Positions 41,590-52,312 are shown, counted from the first letter of the stretch. The stretch: DNA of 64,000 nucleotides from Streptomyces sp. NBC_01591 (GCF_035918155.1 NZ_CP109327.1:3658001-3722000); one strand, 5' to 3'. Notes: generated by a model not told the origin, from the sequence alone. Program-made: numbers and translations.

Positions 41590-42690
41590 TCAATCTCGGA
41601 AAAGTGCGTCTGTCCAGGCATCCCCGGGTGGCGGGACGAAGAAGTACCCGCCGCCGGTGGTGAGGAGGTACTTGGCCATGGCCTCGCCTTCCAGGCGCTT
41701 TTGGACGGCCTCGAACCCCTCGGCAAGGTCCCGCTGGAAGCAGGAGAAGATGAGGCCCCGGTCGCCGTCGCCGCGGTCGTAGCTGTAGCTGCGGCGCACC
41801 AGAGGTGGTGGGTTGCGCCGGTCCGGGGCGGCGAGCCGGACGTGTGAATCCACGGGGGTGGCCCTGCCGTCGGGGTCCGCCGCGAAGCCGGGCCGCTCGT
41901 CGGCCGGGGCTCCGTCGAGCCAGCGGCCGTCGCGGCGGCGCCCGATGATGCGCTCCTGTTCGCGGACGGAGTCCTTGTCCCACAAATCGGTCGCGAGCCG
42001 GACGATCCGCACGACTTGGTAGCTGCCGCCCACGGCCCAGTCGGGCTCGCCCTGCCCGCTGCGCACGACGGCCCGATCGGCCGTCTCCCGATCGGTTCCC
42101 GGGTTCCCGAATCCCTCGGTGAAGTGGAACGGATTACGGGCGAGCCCCTTACCGCCCTCGACCCGGTTCCCGGCCCGGAACCCGTCGACCTGCCACCGCA
42201 CACGCCACCCGGTGGCCCGCCCCACCACCTGCTCGGCAGCCTCCCGTACCGCCTTCTCCTCGTCACCGGCCACCTGCACGAGCACGTCCCCGTGCGACTG
42301 GGCGGGGTCGAGCAGATCCCCGGCGAAGGACGGCATCTCCTTCAGCAGACGAGGCCCCCGCCCCCCTCCGGCGAACACCCTGCTCCCCAAAGCAAGCCAG
42401 GCATCGACACCGTCTCGGTCAATCTCCGCGACTGACTGCCGCAACTGGGCCAGGCCGCCCTTCCACTCCGCGGCCTTCCGTCCGGACGTTCCGCCGGCCA
42501 GATCAAGAGCCATCACGCGCGAGCGGCCAGCCGGCAATACCCCTCGCAGACAAGCCAACGACCGCGCGGGGCCGGTGGAGCTACTGAACGGCGCCTGAAG
42601 GACCGAGGCATTCGCCGCGACCATACCGGCCCCGCCGACAGCCACCGCTGCCGCCCCCAGCAACACACCTCTTCTGCTTTTCACGCTCAT
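41590..42690 (-). CDS. DyP-type heme peroxidase, Tat-exported, with altered catalytic motif
   Basis: A 366-residue dye-decolorising-type peroxidase. The signal peptide has a twin arginine (SRRGVLLG) and a hydrophobic run to about residue 28, so it should be exported folded. The proximal heme-ligand His is in VDSHVRLAAP. Other DyP segments are GGSYQVVRIVRLA, RRSYSYD, GLIFSCFQRDLAEGFEAVQ and GGGYFFVPP. The distal GXXDG motif reads HFTEG, with Glu for the catalytic Asp. The ATG at 42690 is chosen; a GTG at 42708 is possible. It is in the accessory region, and no encapsulin or Efe partner is seen nearby. Confidence 0.82.
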   Translation of the reverse strand: MSVKSRRGVLLGAAAVAVGGAGMVAANASVLQAPFSSSTGPARSLACLRGVLPAGRSRVMALDLAGGTSGRKAAEWKGGLAQLRQSVAEIDRDGVDAWLALGSRVFAGGGRGPRLLKEMPSFAGDLLDPAQSHGDVLVQVAGDEEKAVREAAEQVVGRATGWRVRWQVDGFRAGNRVEGGKGLARNPFHFTEGFGNPGTDRETADRAVVRSGQGEPDWAVGGSYQVVRIVRLATDLWDKDSVREQERIIGRRRDGRWLDGAPADERPGFAADPDGRATPVDSHVRLAAPDRRNPPPLVRRSYSYDRGDGDRGLIFSCFQRDLAEGFEAVQKRLEGEAMAKYLLTTGGGYFFVPPPGDAWTDALFRD

Positions 42691-42803
42691 ACTCCCGCCC
42701 CGCCCCACTCCGGAGCCTCCTCTAAATCACCACACAAAAAACAAAACGAGAAATTGCACACCCTACGGATTCCATGAATTATTCCCATGATTGAATCCTC
42801 GCG

Positions 42804-43784
42804 TCACCCAACAGGCGAGCACAATCTAATTACATTGCCCATCCTGGACGAAGCGTAACCACTGACGACCACGGTTGCCAAAAATGTTTCATAGGCCCAA
42901 ACATTTCCACTCCCCGAAACGGCCCCATCGCCGCTCACAATAGCCCTCAGCATCCAGCCGGGGCCGTCGCTTCCGAGAACCCTGATATCCCTGGTCACCG
43001 ACTGGCCGGACTCTGTCACCCTAGGGACGGAAGCTCTAATTTCAACACCCGCTCTATCCGTCCACTCTTTTACCTCGCCCCCCTGAGCCCGTATACCGAG
43101 AATCATGTCCGCCCGAACAGCGTCCCAGGAAGCACTTGAATTGGCGCGAAACGCTTGGAGTTGAAGGGCGGTGTCACCTTGCACCAGCGTAACGGCCAGA
43201 ATTTCCCCATCGACTTCAATGGGGCGAACCGCCATGCCCGCCGACACGGGGACCCGAATCCCGCCCATGTCGATCAGATCGAGATCGGATACATCAATCT
43301 CTTCTATATCCCATGGACCAGATTCCGCGCCTCTCCTAATAACATCGCCTTGCAACGATTCTCGACACGCCTCGACGGCCGCCGAAAGTAGGTCGTCCGC
43401 ACTTTCTTGAGATACAGATTCCTCGCCGAGAAGAGCGGAAAGGAATTTCACCACGTTGGGAAACGTGAAGTATCTGAAATGCCGCTCGTCAGAGGGCCCA
43501 GAAACGCCCCCGAGGAACATTTCAGTCATCGATAGAACATCACCCGCAGGGACGGATTCGACGAACCTTGGCGCCGCCTGACCAACCGTCGACAGCCCAT
43601 TATCCCAACGATTTCGAAGAACTATCTGAATCGCCGCGACCAAGATCATTTTAGGGGTCAGGTGATCCCATCGACCGTCCTCCGATTCCGCCAGGATTCT
43701 CGAATTAATCACTTCACCTTCGATGATCTCTCTTATTATTTTAGCCGCACGCGCCTCAGCGGTTTCGCCACCATGATTTGCCAC
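42804..43784 (-). CDS. DUF3710-domain protein, putative immunity to the RHS toxin
   Basis: A 326-residue protein in two parts. Residues 1-150 are an unrecognised helical domain. From about 156 to 326 the chain matches DUF3710 (GPWDIEEIDVSDLDLIDMGGIRVP, LQGDTALQLQAF-type segment, GPGWMLRAIVSGDGA). The GTG at 43784 has AGAGGAG upstream, and it overlaps the RHS toxin tip by 29 nt. Codon use is clearly more AT-rich than in neighbours, a sign of separate origin. Position directly after a toxin tip is that of an immunity gene; this role for DUF3710 is inference. Confidence 0.75.
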   Translation of the reverse strand: MANHGGETAEARAAKIIREIIEGEVINSRILAESEDGRWDHLTPKMILVAAIQIVLRNRWDNGLSTVGQAAPRFVESVPAGDVLSMTEMFLGGVSGPSDERHFRYFTFPNVVKFLSALLGEESVSQESADDLLSAAVEACRESLQGDVIRRGAESGPWDIEEIDVSDLDLIDMGGIRVPVSAGMAVRPIEVDGEILAVTLVQGDTALQLQAFRANSSASWDAVRADMILGIRAQGGEVKEWTDRAGVEIRASVPRVTESGQSVTRDIRVLGSDGPGWMLRAIVSGDGAVSGSGNVWAYETFLATVVVSGYASSRMGNVIRLCSPVG

Positions 43785-46475
43785 GCTGCACTCCTCTCGC
43801 TAGCACAATAGATAGGGCAACCAGAGCCTCTGCCGGGCCGTGGGCTCCGGGCGTCTGAGGCCCATCCACGACTTTCTGAACAGTCCCAGGACTTGACGAT
43901 ACGGTCTTCCTGCGCTCTTCGGCCTGCTCTATCGCTTCTTCAGCGGCCCTCTGAGTCTTTCCAGCCTCGTCTGCCGCTGCACCACCGCTTCTGGGGGGCC
44001 TTACATAGCCGCCGCTGCCTGGGTCGAAGAAGTCGGGCAAAGCAGATGGGTCGCATGGGCGCCCTCCCCCGCTATTGTGAACAAGCGCCGTAGCATTGCC
44101 GACCGCAACATAGTACGTATGCAGATCATCAACTGTGAGGTTGTAGACCTTCGTTGACTGGGTCCGGTGCTGGGTGGCGGTGATCTGGATCCAGGTGCCG
44201 GAGCTTGTCCGGAGCCATTGGCCGGCCTTGAGACTTCCTGCCTCCACCCACTGGTGGAGTTCGGGGACCCAGAAGGGGTGGCCCTCGGTGGCGGTGATGT
44301 TGCTGGTCTTCGCGTTGCGCGCGTTGCCGGTGTCGATGGTGAGGTCGACGAGTTGTTTCTGTCCGCTGCCCTCGATGAGGGCGGTGACGGTGCGGGGTCC
44401 GGTTTCGCCGGTCTCCGGGTCGGTGGCGAGGACCTTGTCGCCGATCCCGATGTCCTTGATCGGCTTGGTGGTGCCGTCCGCCATGACGACCGGGGTGTCG
44501 GGGGTGAAGCTGTTGCGTGGCAAGCAGCCGGTGTAGCGCAGGGCGCCCCTGGCAGCCATGAAGGCGCCCAGGGCTTCGCCGGCCATGCCCATCATGCAGC
44601 CGGTCAGGGCTGCGTTGCCGACCTGGCCCCAGTTGACCTTCCGGCCGGAGAGCCGCTGGAACGCCCAGTCGAGGCCGCCGTCCACCAGGCCGCCGACGGC
44701 GCAGGCGGCGATCATGGGGTTGTCGCCGGTGGGGTCGGTGTAGGTGGTGGGTGAGGACAGGGCGTACTGGTAGAGGTTGGCGCCGCCAGCATGGCCGATG
44801 GGGTCCTGGGAGATGAAGCGGCCGGTTTCGGGGTCGTAGTAGCGGTCGCGGTAGTAGAGCAGGCCGGTGCCGTCGTTCTCGCGGCCGGTGAAGGTGTACG
44901 GGTTGGAGGAGGCCGTGCCGGTGGTGGTGGCCTGGCCGTTGGGGTCGTAGGTGTATCTGGTGGCGATGGTGCCGTCGCTGTTGGCGAGGCCGATCACTGA
45001 GCCGAGTGCGTCGGTCAGGTAGATCTGGGTGGCGCCGTTCTCGGTGCGGGTGAGGAATTCGTCCAGGCCGGAGGTGGTCACGGTCGCGGTGGTGTCGCCC
45101 GTGCCGTTTAGTTCGACCAGCGGGTTGCTGCCGTCGGTGAGGAACTTGTTCGTCGTCCCGCCGACGGTCCTGGTGCTGCGGGTGCCCAGGGCGTCGTATC
45201 CGAAGCTGCTGCTCTGTCCGGCCTTGGTCAGGCCGGAGAGCTGGCCGCGTGCGTTCCAGGTGTAGTCACGGATGCCGTCGGTCTTGAGCTGGCCGTCCGC
45301 GTCGTAGGTGAAAGAGCGGCCGTTGAAGGTGGTGAGCCGGTTGTCCTTCCCGAACACCGCGCCTGTCTCTGCCGTCGGCAGCGCCACCGAGGCGAGAGTG
45401 CCGGACAGGCCGGTCTGGAGGCCGCGTAGGTCCCTTGTGTAGGAGAGGTCACCGATATCGGCTGCGCCCTTGGCGTAGCTGATGTTCTTGATGGTGCCTG
45501 TCTTGTCCAGGGTGGTGGTACGGGTGATTCCGCCCGGCAGTGCGGCGGTCTTTTCGCGGCCCACCGCGTCCAGGCCGAAGGTGACCGCTTGGTCGCCGGA
45601 GGTGACGGATTTGAGGATGCTTGAGGTGTCGTAGCCGTAGAGAGTGGTTCTCCCGGCTGCGGTCATCTCCTTGCGACGATCCGCCGCGTCGTAGACGTAG
45701 GCGACCGTTCCGGTGGGTCCGGTGACCGTCTTCGGCCGGTCGTAGGCGTCGTATTCGAAGGCCTGTGTACCCGCTTGGGTGTCTGTGATCGTCTTCGGCA
45801 GGTCGACCGCGTCGTAGGCGTAGGTGACGGTGGACTCGGCCGTGCCGGCCAGGTTCACGCCGTATTTGGTGTTCTTCGCCCGTCCCAGCAGGTCGTACTC
45901 GGCTGTGGCGACCTGGCCCGAGCGGCTGGTCACCCTCGCCAGGTTGCCTGCGGCGTCGTAGGCGAACAGCGCCTGTGCTCCCAGCGGATCCTTCGCCGAC
46001 TTGGCCCGGTCGGCATTGTCGTACTCCCAGACGGTGGAGTTCTGGCGGGCATCGGTGAGAGTGGTCAGGTTGCCGTTCTCGTCGTAATCCAGGGCAGTGG
46101 TCTGGCCAAGCGGATCGGTGATCTTGCGGGTCTGGTTGAGAGAGTCGTACGTGAGGGTCGTGAGGGATCCCGCCGCGTCGGTCAGGGCGGACGGCCGTCC
46201 TGCCGCGTCGAGGAACTGGCCACTGGTGCGGCCCTCCGCGTCCTTGACCGACACCATCTCACCGTTCAGGTAGCTGTATTCGGTCACCGCGTTGGAGGCG
46301 TCGGTCACCGTCTTCAGCTGCCCGTCAGGGGTGTAGGTGAGAGTGGTTTCCCTTTTCTCGGGGTCGGTTATCTTGCCCAGGTCCCCCACGGCGTCGTAGC
46401 CGAGGGTGGTGGTGTTGTTCAACGGATCGGTGAGGACGGTGGGCTGGTCGTACGGTCCGTCGTAGACCGCAGTGC
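43756..46475 (-). pseudogene. RHS polymorphic toxin, C-terminal fragment with HINT pretoxin and toxin tip
   Basis: About 900 residues in a frame shifted from the middle fragment; its first in-frame ATG is at 46422. Dozens of YD repeats (Y-D-x2-G-x-L) build the RHS shell. The core-domain signature is YYRDRYYDPETGRFISQDPIG. A hydrophobic stretch and a HINT-type pretoxin domain follow (NSFTPDTPVVMADG to TALVHN), with Ser in place of the usual first Cys. The last 105 residues (43759-44073) are the toxin tip, beginning GGGRPCDPSALPDFF and ending KSWWRNR; I do not recognise its family. Confidence 0.82.
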
Positions 46476-48196
46476 CGGACTGGCGTGCCTGCGAGCTCGG
46501 TGGTGCGGGTGACGTATCCGTTGGCGTCGTAAGTGAGTTCGGTGCGGCGGCCGTACGGGTCGGTGACCGCGTCCACGCGGTGGTGAGGCCCCCGGTGGTA
46601 CTGAGTGGTGCGGGCCAGGGCGGTGCCGAGGGCCTGGGTGTCCTTGACTCCGAAGCCGTCGGCGTCGAATTCGACCCGCCTCAGGGATCCGCCGGGCTGC
46701 GTGACCGTTGTGGAGGTCACCTTGCCCGCACCGGTCAGCGTGTACTCGAACGTGTACTTGGCACCTTCGGTGAGCGTCTGCTCACGGACCCGCCCGCCCT
46801 CATAGACATTGGACATGTAGGTGATGCCGCGGGCATCCACTGCTGTCTTGATGCGGTTGGACGTGCCGTCGTATGTGTAGCGGCTGATCCTGTTGGCCGG
46901 GTCCTTGACGGTGGCCAGGCGCCCGGTGGTGTCGTAGGTGTACTCGGTCGTGCGGCCCGCGTTGTCCCGGATTGATGAAACGCGCTTCTCGGTGTCGTAG
47001 GCGAGGGAGATCCAGCGGCCACCGGGGGTGGAGATCTGCGTGATCTCGCCCTTGTTGCCGGCTCGGGTCAGCTGCACAGCGTTACCGTGCCGGTCCCGGA
47101 TCTCCTTCAGAGGTGCGTACTGAGGGAAGATCCAGGTGGTGCCGTCACGGAACTTCATGTGCCACGCCCCGTCGTCCCACACAATCTTCGAGCCGTGGAA
47201 TCCGGACGGAGTTCCGGAGGGTTCGAAGACCGCGTCGGCGTAGCCCGTGCCGGCCGAGGTGCGTACGAAGGGGACGGACTGGCCGCCGGGCAGGTACAGG
47301 TCGACCTGTTCGTACTGTTTCTTCGAGTGCAGGAAGACGTTGTAGGAGAGGTCGCGTCCGATACCGAAGGCACGGGATCGCGTGTCGCCCTGCCAGTAGG
47401 TCCGGGTGATTTCCGCCGAGCCGCGGGAGTCGGACACGGCCAGGTCGGTACGCGAGTCGGTGAGCATTCCGGTGGACAGGTCGACAGGGTCACCGGACAG
47501 CCAGTCGAAAGCGTCCTTCACCCACGACAGGTCCCAGGGCAGCCAGTCGGGGATGTTGAACATCGCGCCGTGAAAGGCCCAGACTCGTGTCTTCGCATCG
47601 GGCACAACCTGGCGGCCGTCCTCGGACACCTTCCCGTGCCCGTAGACGTACCAGCCCTTCTTCTTCGGGTCGTAGTCCATGAACTCCACGCGGGTGCCGG
47701 GGGCTTCGCGCGTGTAGTACGGATAGATGACCTGCGCGCCCTTGGGGAAGATGTATGTGCCGCCAGGCTGCACGGTGAAGTACACGGGCACGACGCTGTT
47801 CTCGGGCAGTGGGAATGGCGGCCGGTCGATGGGTATGGCGGTGATCCCCAGCTCCGTGACCGGCTTGCCCTTCTCGTCCCGGACCACCGACCCCTTGGGG
47901 ATACGGACTTCGAGTCCTGGGATCTTCGGGGTCTTCAGCACTACGTCGGACTTCGCCGGGGCGGCGAAGCTCACCGTGTTCTTGGTGTCGAGGGGCGTCA
48001 TCCAGACCGGGAACCCGAGGTCGACGCTCTGGCCATTCCTGGGACTGATGTGTATGTCGAAGCGCCCGTACTGTCGCTTCTTTGTGTTGGCTGTCGAACC
48101 GTCGACCACGAGGAGCATGTGTCCGGTCAACGCCGTTGTGCTGGGCGGAGATCGAAGTTTCTTCGGAGCTTTCGGCCCGTGACCGCGGCCTGTCAC
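46476..48196 (-). pseudogene. RHS toxin, middle fragment
   Basis: Begins in frame after the stop codon at 48215 and keeps the RHS N-terminal shell: YGRFDIHISPRNGQ, KTPKIPGLEVRIPKGSVV, FTVQPGGTYIFPKGAQ, EVWAF-type strand and LSTGMLTDSRTDLAVSDSRG, followed by YD repeats to about 46490. Near 46480-46495 (TELAGTP) the frame is lost; one extra base or two missing bases there put the sequence out of register with the C-terminal fragment. A piece between GHML and VVDGS, present in relatives as I remember them, also seems to be deleted. Confidence 0.75.
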
Positions 48197-48214
48197 CCAG
48201 TTCCGGCCGGCTTT

Positions 48215-50791
48215 CTACTGCTTGCCGGGCTGCCAGGCGTCCGCCCCCTCGGGAACGATCCCCGCTGCCTTGCTCGTGTCGCCACCTCCGCTCGCCGCGG
48301 CGGCGGATCCGTCCTTGAGGCCGAGAGTGATCTGACCGGTCGCCGGGCCCACCGGCGCGACCACCAAGGTGTACGTGCCCGGGGCGAGGGAACCGAAGGA
48401 CGCAGAGAGGGTCGATTTGGGCAGGTAGGCGAAGCCTCGTTTCTCCCCTGCCGAACCAATCAGCGTCGCCATCCAGTCGAACGGTGACGGTGCCTCGATC
48501 TCGAGGTCGGGTTCGGCCCCGTTCTCCGACTCGACCGTGAAGGTGAAGTAGGCGTGCACGTACGGCTGGGAGATCACCGCCGTCTGCTTGGCACCGCCCA
48601 GCGCCAGCGTTCCGGCGTTCACCCCGGGCACCCTCGATGCGGTCACAGTGCCCGCGGTCGTACGCAAGGGCTGGACCAGAAGCAGATGTGTTCCCTCGGG
48701 CAGCGGCGTGGGAAGAGCCACTCCGGCCTCTCCCGATGTTCCACCGATGTATCCGGCGCCGTTCACGACCTGGCCGTCGGGGGTGACTCTTGCGATGCTG
48801 CCGCCCTGCATCGCGTTCGGTCCGGACAGGACGACCGAGATCCCGCTGTCGTCCGCGGCGAGGACGGGAACGATGAGCTGCTGACCCGGCCGTGTCAGTT
48901 CCGTTTGTGTGCTGGGGCTGCTGGTGGTGAGGGGCGCGGCTGTCACCGGAGTCGAGAGCCAGAACTTCATCGACCCGGCGGAGGCCGACTGCGGCTGGAG
49001 CACCACTACGTAGTCGTCTCCAGCAATCAGGCCGTTCAAGTGCAGACTGCCGCCGCTGTTCGCGGTGACGGTTCCGTACCCTCCGACGAGATTTCCGTCG
49101 GCGTCCCGTGCCTGGAGGGACGAACTCATCGGGATGGTCACGTCGGTGACGCCGAGTCCCACGATTCTGCCGGGCGGTGCGGTGAACTCCGCTTGCACCC
49201 GTTGCCCACGTCGCGCCACCACCACCGGTACGGATGCCGCGTCCGGTGAAAGGGAGACCTTGATGTCTGCCGACAGCAGAAGTCCCAGTGTTCCTGTGAC
49301 TCCCGGGTCGGGGTTGACGGTGACGACGTAGGTTCCCGTCTCCGGCAGGTTCCCCAACTCGACCGTCGCGGAAGCTCCGGAGGTGACGCGGGCCCCTCCC
49401 AAGCCGACAGTCTCACCGGAAGGCGCCTGCACCGTGACAATGGCCGCGCCGGTGAAGGCGCTGTCGAGCGCACCGATCGAGAGGTCGTCGCCTTTCTGGG
49501 CCTCGAAGGCGGCTCGCGCCAGCTGCCCCGGCCTGTTGAGGCTGACCTCGGCAGGCGTCGCGTCGGTCGGCGAGAGCCGGTCGGCCTCCAGGGGCAGAGA
49601 CGCGGTGACCGTGATGGTCCCCGGCCCCGTGCTTGAGCCGGCCGGCTCGATGACCAGGGAATACGTTCCGGAGACCGGCAGGTCGGTGAGATCCCAGTCG
49701 AAGAGTTTGCCGGGACTCACCCGGACGTCATCGAGCTCGACATCCTGGGGAGAGACCATCCGCAACCGCAGGTCGCCCTTGAACGTCGAGCCGGAGAGGT
49801 GGAAGCTCAGGAAGTCGCCTGCGTCGGCATCGATCAGCACTCGGGCTCTCTTGTCTGAGGCCGAGATCGAGACCGAGGGCGGATTCTTATCGGTCGGCGA
49901 CGTACCGACAGTTGTCTCGAACTCGTTTCCCTCCAGGGGAACATCGAAGTAGTCGGGAGCCATCTCCTGACCGTCAGGGGTCTCGACCGTGATCCGCCCC
50001 GCCTTGGCGCCTGCGGGGACCTTCACCGTCAGAGCCGTGTCAGTGCGTTCGACGACCTCTGCGATCCTGCCGCCGTTGAAGCGAACGACGTTGTCCGTCG
50101 CTGCGGACGCGAAATCGGACCCGGAGAGCACCACTTCTGTCCCCGGCGGCCCGGAGGTCGGCGCATACGAGGTGACGACGGGCTTGCCTTGCGCCGGGGT
50201 GAAGGTCTCCGTCGACGTTGCGCTGCCACTGCCGACTGCTACCGAGACCGGCCCCTTGGCCGCGCCTTCGGGAACGGTCACCACCAGCCGGGTGGCCGAC
50301 GCCGACGTGACCACAGCGGTCTTCGTTCCGAACGAGACCGTGTTGGAGGCCGCCGTTGTCGAGAACCCCGTGCCGGAAAGGGTGATGCTCTCGCCCGACG
50401 CGGCACGAACAGGAACCAGGGAGAGAACCGACAGGTCACTCGACGCGAAACGGTCCACGCCGAGGCGGTTGCCCGCCGCGTCGTAGCGGTAGCGGGCGGT
50501 CTCGCCGTCCGGGTCCGTGACACCGACGAGGCGGGATGCCGCATCGTAGGCGTACACCGCGTTGTTCGTGGTCGGCTCGGCGGCCGCGGGCTCAGTCGGC
50601 ACCGACGAACTGCTGACCGTCCTCGAATCATCGGGGATGCCGCTCGGAGCCTGCGTGGACACTACCGGCGGGGGCGTGGATGAAACCGCCTCAGCAGGCA
50701 GCAGACCGACCGACAGGGCCAACCCGAGTACCCCGATCGTGAGTGCTCGCCAGCGTGCAGACACACCTGTCCCAAGCCGTTCGCCGCGCAT
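48215..50791 (-). pseudogene. RHS toxin, N-terminal fragment with IPT/TIG domains
   Basis: Signal peptide (ARWRALTIGVLGLALSVGLLPAEA), two YD repeats near residue 90-110, then IPT/TIG folds (VTSYAPTSGPPGTEVVLSGSDF) and several repeated beta-domains of about 110 residues. It ends ADAWQPGKQ at an in-frame TAG (48215-48217), after which the same frame continues KAGRNWVTGRGHGPKAPK into the middle fragment. The TAG thus interrupts what was one protein of about 2350 residues. The fragment could still be made and secreted by itself. The ATG at 50791 is preferred (GGGAGGGG upstream); the frame is open to 50821. Confidence 0.75.
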
Positions 50792-50821
50792 ACGCACGCC
50801 GCCCCTCCCTATCCCCCTCAT

Positions 50822-51585
50822 GAGTCACAGACGACACATGACGCCCACACTCCCCATGCGGACCTTCACAAGCTACACACAAGCTGTTGTCTTCGAATAG
50901 GTAAAGAACGCGCCAAAGGCGTTCAGCGTCACGGCTTTGATATGGCCATGTCTCGACAGGGCTTTTAACCACCAAAGAGCGTGAAATCGGGGCACCCAAC
51001 CGGCGTCGATCAGCACCTCGAGGCGCAGCGTTGGCTACTGGTGTAATCCTCTTCGGCTTCCGGCCTGGACGGTGGCCAACAGCGAGCGCGCTACGGGTGA
51101 AGTGCGCGGAACCCCAGCGCGTCCGCCGTTTCTGATGCGAGGTGCTGGGGATGTCGCACCGTCACCAAAGGGCTTCGGGGCGCGGGACGCCTACACCGCG
51201 CCCAGCTCCAGCTCTCAACTGGCCAGCACTACGGCGGGAAGAGCCATCTTTAGGCCACGAAGGGTCGCCGAATCGTCGGTCATGAACCCTCGTGACCGCC
51301 GACTTACTCCTCCAAGCCTCTGGTTCCACCGCGCCGACGATGTCGTGCTCAACACCATTGGCCACCCTTGGCAGGCCTCGTGCACCAGCTCGAAACCCCC
51401 GCCGCAACCCTGATCGCCTGCGTGGCGAGCCGGGACAGTCGAGGCCAGCCTTGACTTTAAGCCGCGCGAGACCGCAACCACATGGACACGTTCCGTAATA
51501 CCTACAGAATGGAAGACCACATTCCGTTCTGCCTGGCGAACCCCGTAGGGTGTGCCTGTAGGCAACGCCAGACACAGGAGATCAC
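50822..51585. other. Non-coding stretch upstream of the RHS locus and the coiled-coil gene
   Basis: No gene with credible codon use was seen on either strand; the open frames here lack start signals and family features. It contains the promoters of two divergent units, and a palindrome at 51505. Confidence 0.5.
51505..51531. promoter_or_regulatory. 27-bp palindrome upstream of the winged-helix gene
   Basis: CAGAA-t-GGAA, 7-nt centre, TTCC-g-TTCTG: 9 of 10 arm positions pair. It ends 54 nt before the start codon at 51586. Possible operator, perhaps for the encoded protein itself. Confidence 0.5.
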
Positions 51586-52245
51586 ATGACGCACGGAGCA
51601 GAGAGGCGCTCCGATCTGCTCGTCGATGCACTGGCTCTCATACGCCAGGACCGGGACGAGCGGCGGGCGGACTGCGCCGCGCTGCGTGTCGAGCTCACCC
51701 AAGCTCTAGGCCGAGTCGCCGAACTTCAGGATCGGCTCGCAGGCAAGGAGCACGGCTTGGAGCAGGCCGAGACGATGTACCAGTTCGTCGAGGCCCGCCT
51801 TCCTGCGCTCGGGGCCGCAGAGCAGGAAGACCGCGCAGTGCCGCACGGTCCCGCCCCCGCGTTCCTCACCTCGGAGATCCCAGTGGCGGAACTCTCCGTG
51901 CCGCAGCAGAGCCAGGAACCGCAGAAGTGCCCGCGTCAGTCCAGCGATGCGTCGGCCTCGCTGGACGAGCTCCTGGACGACGAGTCCAACAGCCTGCAGG
52001 ACTTCATCATGACGATCCTCGCCACTTCCGACCGCGCCATGCACGTCGATGAGGTAGTCGAGACCATCGGCCTTCTGCGGGCCAAGGGGCGCACCGAGAA
52101 GCTCGGAAATTCCAAGCGGCCCAACGAGGATGTGCGCACCGCGCTCAACCGACTGGTCGGCAAGGGGCGCGTGGAGAAGGTCGCCACCGCTACCTATGCC
52201 GTGGCCCGGGAGCTGCCGACACCTCTGAAGGCCGAGGCTGCCTGA
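51586..52245 (+). CDS. Coiled-coil protein with C-terminal winged-helix-like domain
   Basis: A 219-residue protein. Residues 10-75 are heptad-like (RRADCAALRVELTQALGRVAELQDRL), the middle is Ser/Pro/Gln-rich, and residues 137-205 look like a winged helix of the HARE-HTH or replication-initiator type: LQDFIMTILATSDRAMHVDEVVE, NEDVRTALNRLVGKGRVEKV. The ribosome-binding site is AGGAGA. It lies between the RHS locus and the recombinase pair, in line with a regulatory or plasmid-like origin. No named family. Confidence 0.7.
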   Translation: MTHGAERRSDLLVDALALIRQDRDERRADCAALRVELTQALGRVAELQDRLAGKEHGLEQAETMYQFVEARLPALGAAEQEDRAVPHGPAPAFLTSEIPVAELSVPQQSQEPQKCPRQSSDASASLDELLDDESNSLQDFIMTILATSDRAMHVDEVVETIGLLRAKGRTEKLGNSKRPNEDVRTALNRLVGKGRVEKVATATYAVARELPTPLKAEAA

Positions 52246-52282
52246 CCTAGAACGCGCCTCTGATCAATTGTGTGAGAGGGGT

Positions 52283-52312
52283 GGTGCCGCCGGATTGCCC
52301 TCCGGCGGCACC
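52283..52312. terminator. Intrinsic terminator after the winged-helix gene
   Basis: GGTGCCGCCGG (52283-52293) pairs perfectly with CCGGCGGCACC (52302-52312), with an 8-nt loop, 38 nt after the stop codon. Confidence 0.85.

Noticed and set aside
43759..44073. Assigning the RHS tip to a known nuclease or deaminase family
   Set aside because: No HNH, His-Me, Ntox-type or deaminase motif could be seen, so the activity is left open.
47087..48487. 466-residue plus-strand frame opposite the RHS fragments
   Set aside because: Antisense shadow of the RHS gene; crosses the stop codon position and has no protein-like features.
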